Origin: Actinomadura opuntiae
GTDB taxonomy: Bacteria; Actinomycetota; Actinomycetes; Streptosporangiales; Streptosporangiaceae
Direction of reading: 5' to 3'
NCBI RefSeq assembly: GCF_030283205.1
Contig: NZ_JASNWF010000002.1
Coordinates: 372,001 to 436,000, forward strand
DNA length: 64,000 nucleotides
Positions 16,684 through 25,291 of this stretch are shown here, piece by piece. The notes beneath the pieces were generated by a model. That model was not told where the DNA came from and ran no database searches. It saw only the letters and a list, made by a program, of their open reading frames with translations. The translations under genes were made by a program, and so were the position numbers. Position 1 is the first letter of the stretch. Each line of letters starts with the position of its first letter.

Positions 16684-17679
16684 ATGCGGGTCGGACTGTT
16701 GGGCGCGGGACGGATCGGGGCCTGGCACGCCCGGTTCCTGAGCGGCCATCCGCTGGTGGCGGAGCTGGTCGTCGGGGACGCCGACGCGCGCCGGGCCGAG
16801 GCCCTCGCCGGCCCGCTCGGCGCCCGCGCCGCCGGTCCGGACGCGGTGCTCGCCGCCGGCCTGGACGCGGTGCTCATCGCGACGCCGACCTCGACCCACG
16901 CCGACCTGCTCGCCCGGGCCTGCGAGGCGGGCGTGCCGGCCTTCTGCGAGAAGCCCGTCGCGCCCGACCTGCGCACGACGCTGGAGGTCCGCGACCGCGT
17001 CGCCAAGACCGGGGTGCCGGTGCACATCGGCTTCCAGCGCCGCTTCGACGCCGGGTACGCCGCCGCCCGCCGGGCGGTGCTGGAGGGCCGGCTCGGCGAC
17101 CTGCACCGGGTGCACCTGGTCACCGCCGACCCGGTGCCGCCGCCCGCCGAGTACGTCCGCTCGTCCGGCGGGATCTTCCGGGACTGCCACATCCACGACT
17201 TCGACATCCTGCGCTGGGTCACCGGCCGCGAGGTCGAGTCGGTCACGGCGGTCGGCGCCAACCGGGGCGACGGCTACTTCGCGGCGGCGCACGACGTCGA
17301 CACCAGCGCGGCCGTCATGGTGATGGACGACGGCACCGTCGCGACGATGCAGGGCTCGCGCTACAACGGCGCGGGCTACGACGTACGGATGGAGCTGTCC
17401 GGCACCGCCGGCACGTGGGTGGTCGGGCTGGACGAGCGGGCCGCGCTGCGGTCGGCCGAGCCGGGCGTCGACTGGCCGTCCGGGGACGCGTGGGGCAACT
17501 TCTGGGACCGGTTCGAGCCCGCCTACGCGGCCGAGATTGGAACGTTCCTAGACGTGGCGCGCGGGCACGCGGACAGCCCGTGCACCGTGGACGAGGCCCT
17601 GGAGGCGCTGCTCATCGCCGAGGCCGCCACGCTGTCGCTGCACGAGGAACGCCGCGTCCGGCCCGCGGAGCTGCGATGA
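16684..17679 (+). CDS. Gfo/Idh/MocA family oxidoreductase (inositol dehydrogenase-like)
   Basis: 331 residues. The Rossmann domain has GLLGAGRIGAWHA at the N-terminus, then ATPTSTHADL and the family EKP motif in FCEKPVAPD. The C-terminal domain has GGIFRDCHIHDFDILRWVTG, carrying the catalytic Asp-His pair. NAD-dependent oxidation of a cyclic polyol such as myo-inositol is the best guess, given iolD and other inositol genes downstream under the same operator-like site. ATG 16684 has GGAGG upstream; an in-frame ATG at 16642 lacks one. First gene of an operon in which nearly every junction overlaps. Confidence 0.88.
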   Translation: MRVGLLGAGRIGAWHARFLSGHPLVAELVVGDADARRAEALAGPLGARAAGPDAVLAAGLDAVLIATPTSTHADLLARACEAGVPAFCEKPVAPDLRTTLEVRDRVAKTGVPVHIGFQRRFDAGYAAARRAVLEGRLGDLHRVHLVTADPVPPPAEYVRSSGGIFRDCHIHDFDILRWVTGREVESVTAVGANRGDGYFAAAHDVDTSAAVMVMDDGTVATMQGSRYNGAGYDVRMELSGTAGTWVVGLDERAALRSAEPGVDWPSGDAWGNFWDRFEPAYAAEIGTFLDVARGHADSPCTVDEALEALLIAEAATLSLHEERRVRPAELR

Positions 17680-18659
17680 TCTGGGCCGTCGCGTTCGCCG
17701 CCGTCGCGCTCGCCTTCGTCTGGGTCACCGGGGTCAACGACGGCGCCGCGCTGCTCGGGCTGAGCGGCCGCTACCCCCGCTCGTCCGCGCCGGTCATGGC
17801 GCTGCTCGTGCTGGTGCCGCTCGTCCTGGTCCCGCAGCTCGTCGGGACGGCCGTCGCGCGCACCTTCACCGAGCGGCTCGCCGACCTCGGCGACCCGGCC
17901 GGGGCGGTCGCGTTCCTGCTCGGCATCACCGTGGCGCTCGCCGTGGTCGGGCTGCTGTCCCGCAAGGGGCTGCCGACCAGCCTGACGCTGGCGATCCTCG
18001 GCGGCATCGGCGGCGCCTGCCTCGGCATGGGCCTGCACGTGTCGTGGCGGGCCCTCGGCACCGTCCTGCTCATCGGCGCGGCGGCCCCGCTCGTCGGGAC
18101 GGCCGTCGGCTACGGGCTCGGGCTCGCCTCGCGGCGCGTCCCCTCGTTCGCCGGGATGCCGGCCGCCGTGCGCACCGCCCACGTCCTCGCCTACGGCGCC
18201 CAGTGCGCCGCCTACGCCGCCAACGACGGGCAGAAGATGCTCGCCGTCGTCAGCGTCGCCCGGCAGGTCGTGACGACGCGGCGGCTCGGCGCCGTCGGGC
18301 CCGTCGACCCGGCGCCGCTCATGCTGCTGCTGATCGCGGTGGTGTTCTGCGCGGGCGCGCTCAGCGCGGTGCACCGCGTCGGCGAGCGGCTCGGACGCGG
18401 CCTGGTCCTCGCCCGCCCGCTGCACGTGGTGTCCACGGAGGCGGCGGCAGCGGCGTCGGTGACGGCCAGCTCGCTCGCCGGCGCGCCGGTCAGCATGACC
18501 CAGTCGGTGACCGCCGGCGTGGTCGGCGTCGCCGCCAGCGAGGGCGCGTCCCGGGTGCGCTGGCAGAACGTCCTCGGGATCGGCGCGGCCTGGGTGTTCA
18601 CGCTGCCGCTGGCGTTCGCCGCCGGCGCGGCCGGCGGCCTTGCGGCGAGGGCGCTGTGA
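17676..18659 (+). CDS. PiT family inorganic phosphate transporter
   Basis: 327 residues, about ten membrane helices. Both PiT repeat signatures are present in degenerate form: VTGVNDGAALLG near the N-terminus and AANDGQKMLAV in the second half. Members move inorganic phosphate (often metal-phosphate) with H+ or Na+. The gene overlaps the upstream dehydrogenase (ATGA) and the downstream DUF47 gene (GTGA), the usual PiT/PhoU-like pairing. Its place in an operon with several phosphatases suggests it manages phosphate released from an imported phosphorylated compound. Confidence 0.9.
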   Translation: MIWAVAFAAVALAFVWVTGVNDGAALLGLSGRYPRSSAPVMALLVLVPLVLVPQLVGTAVARTFTERLADLGDPAGAVAFLLGITVALAVVGLLSRKGLPTSLTLAILGGIGGACLGMGLHVSWRALGTVLLIGAAAPLVGTAVGYGLGLASRRVPSFAGMPAAVRTAHVLAYGAQCAAYAANDGQKMLAVVSVARQVVTTRRLGAVGPVDPAPLMLLLIAVVFCAGALSAVHRVGERLGRGLVLARPLHVVSTEAAAAASVTASSLAGAPVSMTQSVTAGVVGVAASEGASRVRWQNVLGIGAAWVFTLPLAFAAGAAGGLAARAL

Positions 18660-19315
18660 GCGCCGCGGTGCGGCCCGCGCGCCGCCTCCGGCTCGTCTGG
18701 GACGACCTGCGCGGCCGGTCCGGGAACCGGGTGATCGACCAGGTCGGCCGGCAGATCGGGGCCGTCCGCGACGGCGCCGAGCTGGCCCGGGAGATGGCCG
18801 CCGGACGCGTCGTCCCGGCCGACGCCCGCGCCCGGATGGCCGGGATCGAGCACGCCGGCGACGCCGAGCGCGCCGCGCTCGCCGCGATGCTCCGCGACGT
18901 GCTGGCCACCCCCATCGACCGCGAGGACCTGTTCCGGCTCTCCCGGTCCGTCGACGACATCCTCGACAACCTGCGCGACTTCGTCCGGGAGGCCGACCTG
19001 TTCGGCCCGCCGGAACTCGACTTCACCCTCGCTCCGCTGGACGCGGTGCTCGACGGGCTGACCGCCCTCGACGGCGCCGTCCGGAAGGTCCTCGCCGAGC
19101 CCGCCGCCGTCACCCTCGCGGCGCTGGGCGCGCGCAAGGCCCGCAACCGGGTCCGGGAGACCCGGCAGGCCGAGCTGGCCCGCCTGTTCGCCGGCCCGCT
19201 CGGCATCGACGTCCTGCGCGGGCGGGAGCTGCTCGCCCGGCTGGACGCGGTCGGCCGGCGCCTCGGCGAGGCGGCCGACGCCCTGTCCGACGCGATGCTC
19301 AAGAGAAGTCACTGA
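18656..19315 (+). CDS. DUF47 (PhoU-like) PiT accessory protein
   Basis: 219 residues, wholly helical, with no transmembrane segment. Blocks such as DREDLFRLSRSVDDILDNLRD match the PhoU-like DUF47 family, whose members are encoded beside PiT transporters and modulate them. The GTG start at 18656 overlaps the stop of the PiT gene (GTGA). The protein ends just before a G/C hairpin that separates it from the binding-protein gene. Confidence 0.85.
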   Translation: MSAAVRPARRLRLVWDDLRGRSGNRVIDQVGRQIGAVRDGAELAREMAAGRVVPADARARMAGIEHAGDAERAALAAMLRDVLATPIDREDLFRLSRSVDDILDNLRDFVREADLFGPPELDFTLAPLDAVLDGLTALDGAVRKVLAEPAAVTLAALGARKARNRVRETRQAELARLFAGPLGIDVLRGRELLARLDAVGRRLGEAADALSDAMLKRSH

Positions 19316-19341
19316 TGTCGACGCAGTCGATCGGGGGGCGT

Positions 19342-19357
19342 GGGGGGTCGTCCCCCC
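19342..19357 (+). repeat. Intercistronic G/C hairpin
   Basis: Six G's, TCGT and six C's form a hairpin in the 120-base gap between the DUF47 and binding-protein genes. With its upstream flank it matches the element repeated at 1044-1113 when both are read in the direction of transcription. Confidence 0.65.
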
Positions 19358-19435
19358 CGAACGGCACTGACCCCGCTGTCACCGCATGAGCCGCAGGTCG
19401 GGGGCCCGCGGATGCACACCGAGGAGAGAACTCAC

Positions 19436-20632
19436 ATGATCCGCACCATTCCCACCGGGCGCCGTGCCCGGGCCGGTGCCGCGGCGGCCGCCGCCGTGGC
19501 CGCCGCGCTGCTCAGCGCCTGCGCGCCGTCCACCAGCGGGCAGGCGGGTGAGGAGGGGACGCCGCTGCCGTCGGCGACCGTGGAGGACGCGGCGTCGTTC
19601 AAGCTGGACGACCTCGTCGCCGCCGCCAAGAAGGAGGGCAGCGTGCTCGCCTACGACGGCAGCGGCGACGTCAAGGACATGGCGGAGGCGTTCACCGAGA
19701 AGTACGGCATCAAGGCCGAGGGCATGAAGTCCAAGGCCGCCGACACCGCCGAGAAGATGACCCGGGAGGCGCAGGCCAAGAACGTCACGATCGACGTCAG
19801 CCTGTTCGAGGACGGTCCGATGCTCGTCGGGCAGCTCCTCCCGCAGCAGATCGTCAAGACGTGGATCCCGCCGGACCTCGCGCCGCACATCAGCGAGGCC
19901 AACCGCAACCCGCTGATGATGATCTCCAAGGCTTACGTGTTCGCCTACAACCCGAAGCTGAGCCCGCAGGGCTGCCCGGTGAAGAACATCTGGGACCTCA
20001 CCGACGCCAGATGGAAGGGCAAGGTGATGCTCCAGGACCCGCTGGGCAAGGAGGTCTTCACCCAGTGGTTCACGCAGATGTCCCAGCAGGGCGGCGACAA
20101 GCTGACCGCCGCCTACGAGCAGCTCGGCAAGGGCAAGCTCAAGCTGTCCGAGGACGACCCGGCGCACGAGTGGGTGAAGCGGTTCGCGCAGAACGGGCCG
20201 GTGCTGACCACCGAGGACGAGGACGTCGCCGCCGGGGTCGCCGCGCCCAACCAGACCCAGCAGCGCATCGGCCTGCTCTCCATCGCCAAGTTCCGCGACG
20301 TGGAGGACAAGGGCTACCAGATGAAGGTCTGCGAGGGCCTGAACCCGTGGGTCGGCTTCTCCTACCCCAAGTTCGCGACGATCGCCACCGGCTCCAAGCA
20401 CCCGAACGCCGCCAAGCTCTTCGTGCACTTCGCGATGGAGAAGGAGGGCTTCGACCTGGAGGCCCACGCCGGCGGGGTGTCCGGTAACGACGCGGTCGGC
20501 GTCAGCAAGAACAACCCGCCCGGGCTGGGCGACTGGAACACGCAGCTCTACCAGTTCTCGGCGAGCCGGCTGATCGCCGACTTCCGGGCCCGCCAGGACA
20601 TCAAGGACTTCTGGCGCCTCAACCACCACTGA
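19436..20632 (+). CDS. ABC transporter substrate-binding lipoprotein (Fbp/Afu-like)
   Basis: 398 residues. A signal peptide ends in the lipobox LLSAC, so the mature protein is lipid-anchored. The body is a family-1-type periplasmic-binding fold. The consecutive tyrosines that bind Fe(III) in FbpA are not visible, which argues against iron; relatives of this transporter class bind hexose phosphates or 2-aminoethylphosphonate. Two cysteines (GCPVKN, KVCEG) may form a disulphide. ATG 19436 follows GAGGAGA. Permease and ATPase genes follow directly. Context (PiT, phosphatases, phytase) suggests a phosphorylated polyol ligand; this is inference. Confidence 0.88.
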   Translation: MIRTIPTGRRARAGAAAAAAVAAALLSACAPSTSGQAGEEGTPLPSATVEDAASFKLDDLVAAAKKEGSVLAYDGSGDVKDMAEAFTEKYGIKAEGMKSKAADTAEKMTREAQAKNVTIDVSLFEDGPMLVGQLLPQQIVKTWIPPDLAPHISEANRNPLMMISKAYVFAYNPKLSPQGCPVKNIWDLTDARWKGKVMLQDPLGKEVFTQWFTQMSQQGGDKLTAAYEQLGKGKLKLSEDDPAHEWVKRFAQNGPVLTTEDEDVAAGVAAPNQTQQRIGLLSIAKFRDVEDKGYQMKVCEGLNPWVGFSYPKFATIATGSKHPNAAKLFVHFAMEKEGFDLEAHAGGVSGNDAVGVSKNNPPGLGDWNTQLYQFSASRLIADFRARQDIKDFWRLNHH

Positions 20633-20647
20633 TTCCCCCCCCTCGTC

Positions 20648-20674
20648 CGGCGGGCCGCGAGCGGCGGCCCGCCG
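20648..20674 (+). terminator. Attenuating hairpin after the binding-protein gene
   Basis: A 10-bp stem, CGGCGGGCCG / CGGCCCGCCG, with a seven-base loop sits 16 bases past the stop. Hairpins here usually keep the binding protein more abundant than the membrane subunits, so partial read-through is expected. Confidence 0.6.
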
Positions 20675-20700
20675 GGTCCCCTCACCCCGGAGGAACCTCC

Positions 20701-22524
20701 ATGGCGGTCGCCGCCCCCGCACGGCCGGCGTCACGTGGCCGGCGCGTGCTGTACCGGGCCCGCGTGCTGCTGCGCGATCCCACCGTGATGCTCGGCATCC
20801 TGATGAGCCTCGTCCTGCTGTATCTGGTCATCGCGCCGCTGGTGTCGGTGATCTCGGACGCGGGCCGCGTCCAGTACGGGGACGCGGCCCGCTCGGGCCA
20901 GGCCCCGGGCTCGTGGACGAGCTACTACCTGTGGCGGGTGTTCCGCTCGCCCGTGAGCAAGCTGCTGTTCTGGGAGCCGCTGTGGCACACGCTGTTCGTC
21001 GCGGTCGGCGTCATCGTGTTCGCGCTGGTCGTCGGCGGCTCCATGGCGTGGCTGGTGACCCGCACGAACGTGCCGGGCCGCAAGTTCCTGGCCGCCGCGC
21101 TCGTCGTGCCGTACATGCTGCCGTCGTGGACGTTCGCGCTGGCGTGGCTGACGCTGTTCAAGAACGGCGGGTCCGGCGGGCAGGTCGGGTACCTGCAGGG
21201 CGCCGGTATCCACACCCCCGACTGGCTCGCGTACGGGCCGCTGCCGATCATCGTGACGCTGGGCCTGCACTACTACCCGTTCGTGCTGCTGCTGTTCGGC
21301 AACGCGCTGCGCCGCATCGACTCGCAGCTGGAGGACTCGGCGCGGATCCTCGGCGCCGGCGGTAAGACGGTCATGCGCCGCATCACGCTGCCGCTGATGA
21401 TGCCGGCGCTGTCGTCGGCGGTGCTGCTGGTGCTCGGGCGCGTCCTCGGCACGTTCGGAACCCCGTACATCCTCGGGCTGCCCAGCGACTACAACGTCTT
21501 GTCGACCAGCCTCTACCACGCGATCCGCGACCGCAGCACCGGCGTCGCCTCGACGCTCGCCGGGGTGATCGTGCTGGTCGGCGTGATGGTGGTGCTCATC
21601 GACACCCGGCTCGTCCGCGAGCAGCGCCGGTTCGTCACGGTCGGCGGCAAGGGCGCGATGGACCGGCGCGGCGACCTGCGCGGCTGGCGCTGGCCGGCGT
21701 TCGCGATCGGGATGGCGGTGTTCGCGGCGAGCGTCGTCGTGCCGGTGCTGACGCTGCTGCTCTCCACGATCACCAAGACGCCCGGCGTGTTCAGCGCCGG
21801 CAACTTCACGCTCAAGTACTGGTTCGGCAGCGACATCCCGGGCGCGGTCGGGTTCCCGCACGGGGTGCTGCGCGGCACCGAGCTGTGGGAGGCCGCCTGG
21901 AACAGCCTGCGCATCGTCGGCCTGGCGTCCCTGGTCTGCGGGCTGCTCGGCCTGCTGATCGGGTACGTGGTGGTGCGCTCGGACGGCAGCCGGGTCTCCA
22001 CGTTCCTGCGGCAGGTGTCGTTCCTGCCGTACCTCGTGCCCGGCATCGCGTTCGCGGCGGCATGCCTGTCGCTGTTCGCGGTGCGGCGCGGCCCCGTCCC
22101 GGCGCTGTACGGGACGATCACGCTGCTCGTCCTCGTGCTGGTGATCACGCATCTGCCGTACTCGTCCCGGTCGGGGATCGCGGCGATGATGCAGCTCGGC
22201 CGGGAGCCGGAGGAGGCGGCGCAGATCAGCGGCGCGCGGTGGCCGACCCGGATGCTGCGGATCATCGTCCCGATCCAGCGCGGCGCCCTCGTCACCGGCG
22301 TGGTGCTGCCGTTCATCTCCGGCCTCAAGGAGCTCAGCATCGTGATCATGCTGACCACCTCGGGCACCCAGCTGCTGACCACGCTGTCGATCGGGCTGGT
22401 CGACTACGGCTACACCCAGCTCGCCAACGGCGTCGTGCTCGTCATCGCGCTGGTCTCGTTCACCATGACCTACCTGGCCCAGCGGCTCACCAGGAGCAGC
22501 CTGGGCTCGGGCATCGGAGGTTGA
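20701..22524 (+). CDS. ABC transporter permease, two fused domains (Fbp/Afu type)
   Basis: 607 residues containing two permease domains of about six helices each, as in FbpB/AfuB. The EAA-like coupling loops are LEDSARILGAGGKTVMRRI in the first half and PEEAAQISGARWPTRMLRI in the second. Hydrophilic residues around 310-330 link the halves. The ATG is preceded by GGAGGAA. It forms the membrane channel for the binding protein upstream and the ATPase three bases downstream. Substrate as for the binding protein. Confidence 0.92.
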   Translation: MAVAAPARPASRGRRVLYRARVLLRDPTVMLGILMSLVLLYLVIAPLVSVISDAGRVQYGDAARSGQAPGSWTSYYLWRVFRSPVSKLLFWEPLWHTLFVAVGVIVFALVVGGSMAWLVTRTNVPGRKFLAAALVVPYMLPSWTFALAWLTLFKNGGSGGQVGYLQGAGIHTPDWLAYGPLPIIVTLGLHYYPFVLLLFGNALRRIDSQLEDSARILGAGGKTVMRRITLPLMMPALSSAVLLVLGRVLGTFGTPYILGLPSDYNVLSTSLYHAIRDRSTGVASTLAGVIVLVGVMVVLIDTRLVREQRRFVTVGGKGAMDRRGDLRGWRWPAFAIGMAVFAASVVVPVLTLLLSTITKTPGVFSAGNFTLKYWFGSDIPGAVGFPHGVLRGTELWEAAWNSLRIVGLASLVCGLLGLLIGYVVVRSDGSRVSTFLRQVSFLPYLVPGIAFAAACLSLFAVRRGPVPALYGTITLLVLVLVITHLPYSSRSGIAAMMQLGREPEEAAQISGARWPTRMLRIIVPIQRGALVTGVVLPFISGLKELSIVIMLTTSGTQLLTTLSIGLVDYGYTQLANGVVLVIALVSFTMTYLAQRLTRSSLGSGIGG

Positions 22525-22527
22525 TCA

Positions 22528-23652
22528 ATGCCGACCATCACGCTCAGCGGAGTGGTCAAGAACTACGTCAGCGGGCACGCGGCGGTGAAGGACCTCGACC
22601 TCACCATCCCCGACGGGTCGTTCACCTGCCTGCTCGGGCCGTCCGGCTGCGGGAAGACGACGACGCTGCGGATGATCGCCGGGCTGGAGCAGCCGACGCG
22701 CGGTGAGATCACCGTGGGGGACCGGGTGCTCGACTCGGTGGAGCGGGGCGTCTACGTGCCGCCGGAGAAGCGCGACATGGGGCTGGTGTTCCAGAACTAC
22801 GCGCTCTGGCCGCACCTGACCGTGCGCGGCAACACCGAGTTCGGGCTGCGGATGCGCAAGGTCCCGGCGGAGAAGCGCAAGGCCCGCGCGAAGGAGGCGC
22901 TGGAGAAGGTCCGGGTGGCCGACTGCATGGACCGCTACCCGTCGCAGCTGTCCGGCGGGCAGCAGCAGCGCGTCGCGCTCGCCCGCATGCTCGCCGTCGA
23001 CCCCGACGTCCTGCTGCTGGACGAGCCGCTGTCGAACCTGGACGCGCGGCTGCGGCTGGAGATGCGCACCGAGCTGAAGCGCATCCACGACGAGACCGGC
23101 GCGACCGTCGTGTTCGTCACCCACGACCAGATGGAGGCCATGACGATGGCCACCCACATCGCGGTCATGTGCGACGGGGAGCTCCAGCAGGTCGCGTCGC
23201 CGATGGAGATGTACGAGCGGCCCGCGAACCGGTTCGTCGCCGAGTTCGTCGGCAGCCCGCCGATGAACATGGTGCCGGGCGAGCAGGCGGGGCTCGCCTC
23301 GTCGCTGCAGCGGTTCACCGAGAAGCGCGGCGACTTCGGCGCGGTCGGATGCTTCGGCGTCCGTCCCGAGGCGCTGCGGCTGGCCTCGCCGGGCGAGGCC
23401 GTCCCGGACGCCGCCTGGTCGGAGGACGCCGTCGTCGAGACCGTCCTGCCGACCGGCCCGAGCTGGACGGTCGGGCTGCGCGCCCACGACACCCGGCTGT
23501 TCGCGATCACGCACGAGGACCCGGGCGCGGGGCCGGGCGACGCGCTGCGCTGCTGGGCGCGTCCCGAGCACCTGCACCTGTTCGGCGAGGACGGCGTCCG
23601 GATGGCGGCGTGGGACGAGGCCGCCGCGCCGGTTCGCGGGGCCGCCTCGTGA
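22528..23652 (+). CDS. ABC transporter ATPase (FbpC/PotA-like)
   Basis: 374 residues. Walker A is GPSGCGKTT, Q-loop LVFQNYALWPH, signature LSGGQQQRVALARML, Walker B VLLLDEPLSNLDA and switch His in VTHDQMEAM. A C-terminal TOBE-like regulatory domain starts near residue 250. This is the energising subunit of the importer encoded by the two preceding genes. Its stop overlaps the GTG start of the HAD phosphatase gene, so transporter and phosphatases are translationally linked. Confidence 0.95.
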   Translation: MPTITLSGVVKNYVSGHAAVKDLDLTIPDGSFTCLLGPSGCGKTTTLRMIAGLEQPTRGEITVGDRVLDSVERGVYVPPEKRDMGLVFQNYALWPHLTVRGNTEFGLRMRKVPAEKRKARAKEALEKVRVADCMDRYPSQLSGGQQQRVALARMLAVDPDVLLLDEPLSNLDARLRLEMRTELKRIHDETGATVVFVTHDQMEAMTMATHIAVMCDGELQQVASPMEMYERPANRFVAEFVGSPPMNMVPGEQAGLASSLQRFTEKRGDFGAVGCFGVRPEALRLASPGEAVPDAAWSEDAVVETVLPTGPSWTVGLRAHDTRLFAITHEDPGAGPGDALRCWARPEHLHLFGEDGVRMAAWDEAAAPVRGAAS

Positions 23653-24455
23653 GCGGGACGGACCGCCTGTCCGATCGGGCGATGCGCAGGCCGCGGGCGC
23701 TGCTGCTGGACTTCGGCGGCGTGCTGGTCGAGACGTCCCGCAGGCCCGGCTGGTCGGCGGCGCTCGCCAAGGAGGTGCACGCGCTGCTGTCCCGCGCCGG
23801 CTGCCACGGCCTCGACGCCGCCGCCGTCGAGACCGACATCAAGGCGGGCGCCGCCGCCGACAAGTGCTGGAAGGACGCGATGTCGCGTCCCTACGCGCCG
23901 CCGGAGATGACGCACACCGGGTTCTGGGGCGACTACGTCGCCGCGGACTGGCCCGCGCCCGCGCGGCAGCTCGTCGTCGCGCACGCCACCCCGCTGTGCA
24001 AGCGGATGGGGGAGCTGCGGCAGGACCGGCGCACGCGTCCCGGCATCCCCGAGCTGCTGGACGGCGCCGCCGCGCTCGGCATCCCCTGCGGGATCGTCAG
24101 CAACGCGCTGTCGGGGGCGGTGCACCGCGACTACACCGAGGCGACGGGCCTGGCCGGGAAGCTGGCGATCGAGGTCTACAGCGACGAGGCCGGCGTCCGG
24201 AAGCCCAACCCGGAGATGATCTGGATCGCCACCCGCGCGCTCGGCGTCGAGCCCGAGGACGCCTGGTACGTCGGCGACAACTTCGACCGGGACGTGGTGT
24301 GCGGGCACCGCGCCGGTGTCGGCGGCAACGTGCTGATGGTCGCCAAGGGCACCTACGACGTCCCGTACGAGGTCCGCTACCGGCCCGACGCCGTCGTGGA
24401 CGACGGGCACGGGCTGCTGGACCTGCTCACCAACGCCGTCGAAGGAGACGAATGA
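23649..24455 (+). CDS. HAD family hydrolase
   Basis: 268 residues. HAD motif I is LLDFGGVLVE (the DxGGV variant of subclass IA), motif II a serine in IVSNALS, motif III the lysine of VRKPNPEMI and motif IV VGDNFDRDV. Expected chemistry is hydrolysis of a small phosphate ester. It starts at a GTG overlapping the ATPase stop and overlaps the next gene by four bases. Position directly after an importer of a probably phosphorylated ligand supports a role in intracellular dephosphorylation. Confidence 0.88.
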   Translation: MSGTDRLSDRAMRRPRALLLDFGGVLVETSRRPGWSAALAKEVHALLSRAGCHGLDAAAVETDIKAGAAADKCWKDAMSRPYAPPEMTHTGFWGDYVAADWPAPARQLVVAHATPLCKRMGELRQDRRTRPGIPELLDGAAALGIPCGIVSNALSGAVHRDYTEATGLAGKLAIEVYSDEAGVRKPNPEMIWIATRALGVEPEDAWYVGDNFDRDVVCGHRAGVGGNVLMVAKGTYDVPYEVRYRPDAVVDDGHGLLDLLTNAVEGDE

Positions 24456-25291
24456 ACAGCAAGGGCATCGGTGCGCCCGAGTCGCGGGAGCTGGCGCGGA
24501 TCGCCGAGATCGCGGCGCGCGCGACCGGCGACCGGCTGCGCGGAGCGTTCCGGTCGCGTCCGGAGGTCGCGGTCAAGCGCGACTTCCACGACCCGGTGAC
24601 CGAGCACGACCGCGCCGCCGAGGAGACGATCCGCGCGGTGCTCGCCGAGCACGCGCCCGGCAGCGCCGTGGTCGGCGAGGAGGGCGGCGTCCAGGACGGG
24701 GAGGGGGACGTCCGCTGGTACGTCGACCCGATCGACGGGACCGCGAACTTCGCCGCCGGGCTGCCGTTCTTCTGCACGTCGATCGCGGCCGTCGCGGGCG
24801 GCGAGGTGGTGGCGGGCGTGGTGTACGACCCGGTCCGCGACGACCTGTTCACGGCCTCGCTCGACGGTGCGGCCTGCAACGGCGAGCCGATCCGCTCGGC
24901 CGGCGCGACGCAGGACCGGACCGGCGTGATCGTCACCGGCTACCCCAACGCGCGGGAGCTGAAGCGGTCGGGCGACGCGGCGCTGCGCAACTACGCCAGG
25001 CTCGTCGAGTCGTTCGCGACGGTGCGGCGTCCGGGCAGCGCGGCGCTGTGCCTGGCGCACGTCGCGGCGGGCTGGTCGGACGCGGCGTACGGCACGTCCG
25101 TCAACGCGTGGGACGTCTCGGCCGGGTTGCTGCTGGTCAGGCAGGCGGGCGGCACCTACCTGCCGCTCGGCGGGGAGCCGGGCGGGGACGACTGGGACGC
25201 GCCCGGCTACGTCGCGTGCGTCGGCGGGTTCGACCTGGCCGGGTCGGTGCTGTCGGAGGTCGCCGGGCTCGCCCCGGCGGGCGGCCGGTGA
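24452..25291 (+). CDS. Inositol monophosphatase family protein
   Basis: 279 residues with the full set of metal-binding motifs of the Li+-sensitive family: the Glu of GEEGG, VDPIDGTANF and, near the C-terminus, NAWDVSAG. The N-terminal DPVTEHDRAAEE is also typical. Members hydrolyse inositol-1-phosphate, fructose-1,6-bisphosphate, PAP or histidinol phosphate. The genomic setting (phytase, inositol dehydrogenase-like and iol genes) favours inositol phosphates. ATG 24452 has AAGGAG upstream and overlaps the HAD stop. Assignment to the family is firm; substrate is inferred. Confidence 0.92.
   Translation: MNSKGIGAPESRELARIAEIAARATGDRLRGAFRSRPEVAVKRDFHDPVTEHDRAAEETIRAVLAEHAPGSAVVGEEGGVQDGEGDVRWYVDPIDGTANFAAGLPFFCTSIAAVAGGEVVAGVVYDPVRDDLFTASLDGAACNGEPIRSAGATQDRTGVIVTGYPNARELKRSGDAALRNYARLVESFATVRRPGSAALCLAHVAAGWSDAAYGTSVNAWDVSAGLLLVRQAGGTYLPLGGEPGGDDWDAPGYVACVGGFDLAGSVLSEVAGLAPAGGR

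Noticed and set aside
13362..17261. A 1299-codon minus-strand frame across the LuxR-type gene and the dehydrogenase
   Set aside because: It crosses two well-supported genes in other frames and has a low-complexity translation; it arises from high GC content.
19436..23652. Ferric iron ABC importer
   Set aside because: The permease and ATPase types allow it, but the binding protein lacks the paired tyrosine iron ligands and the context is phosphatases and PiT.
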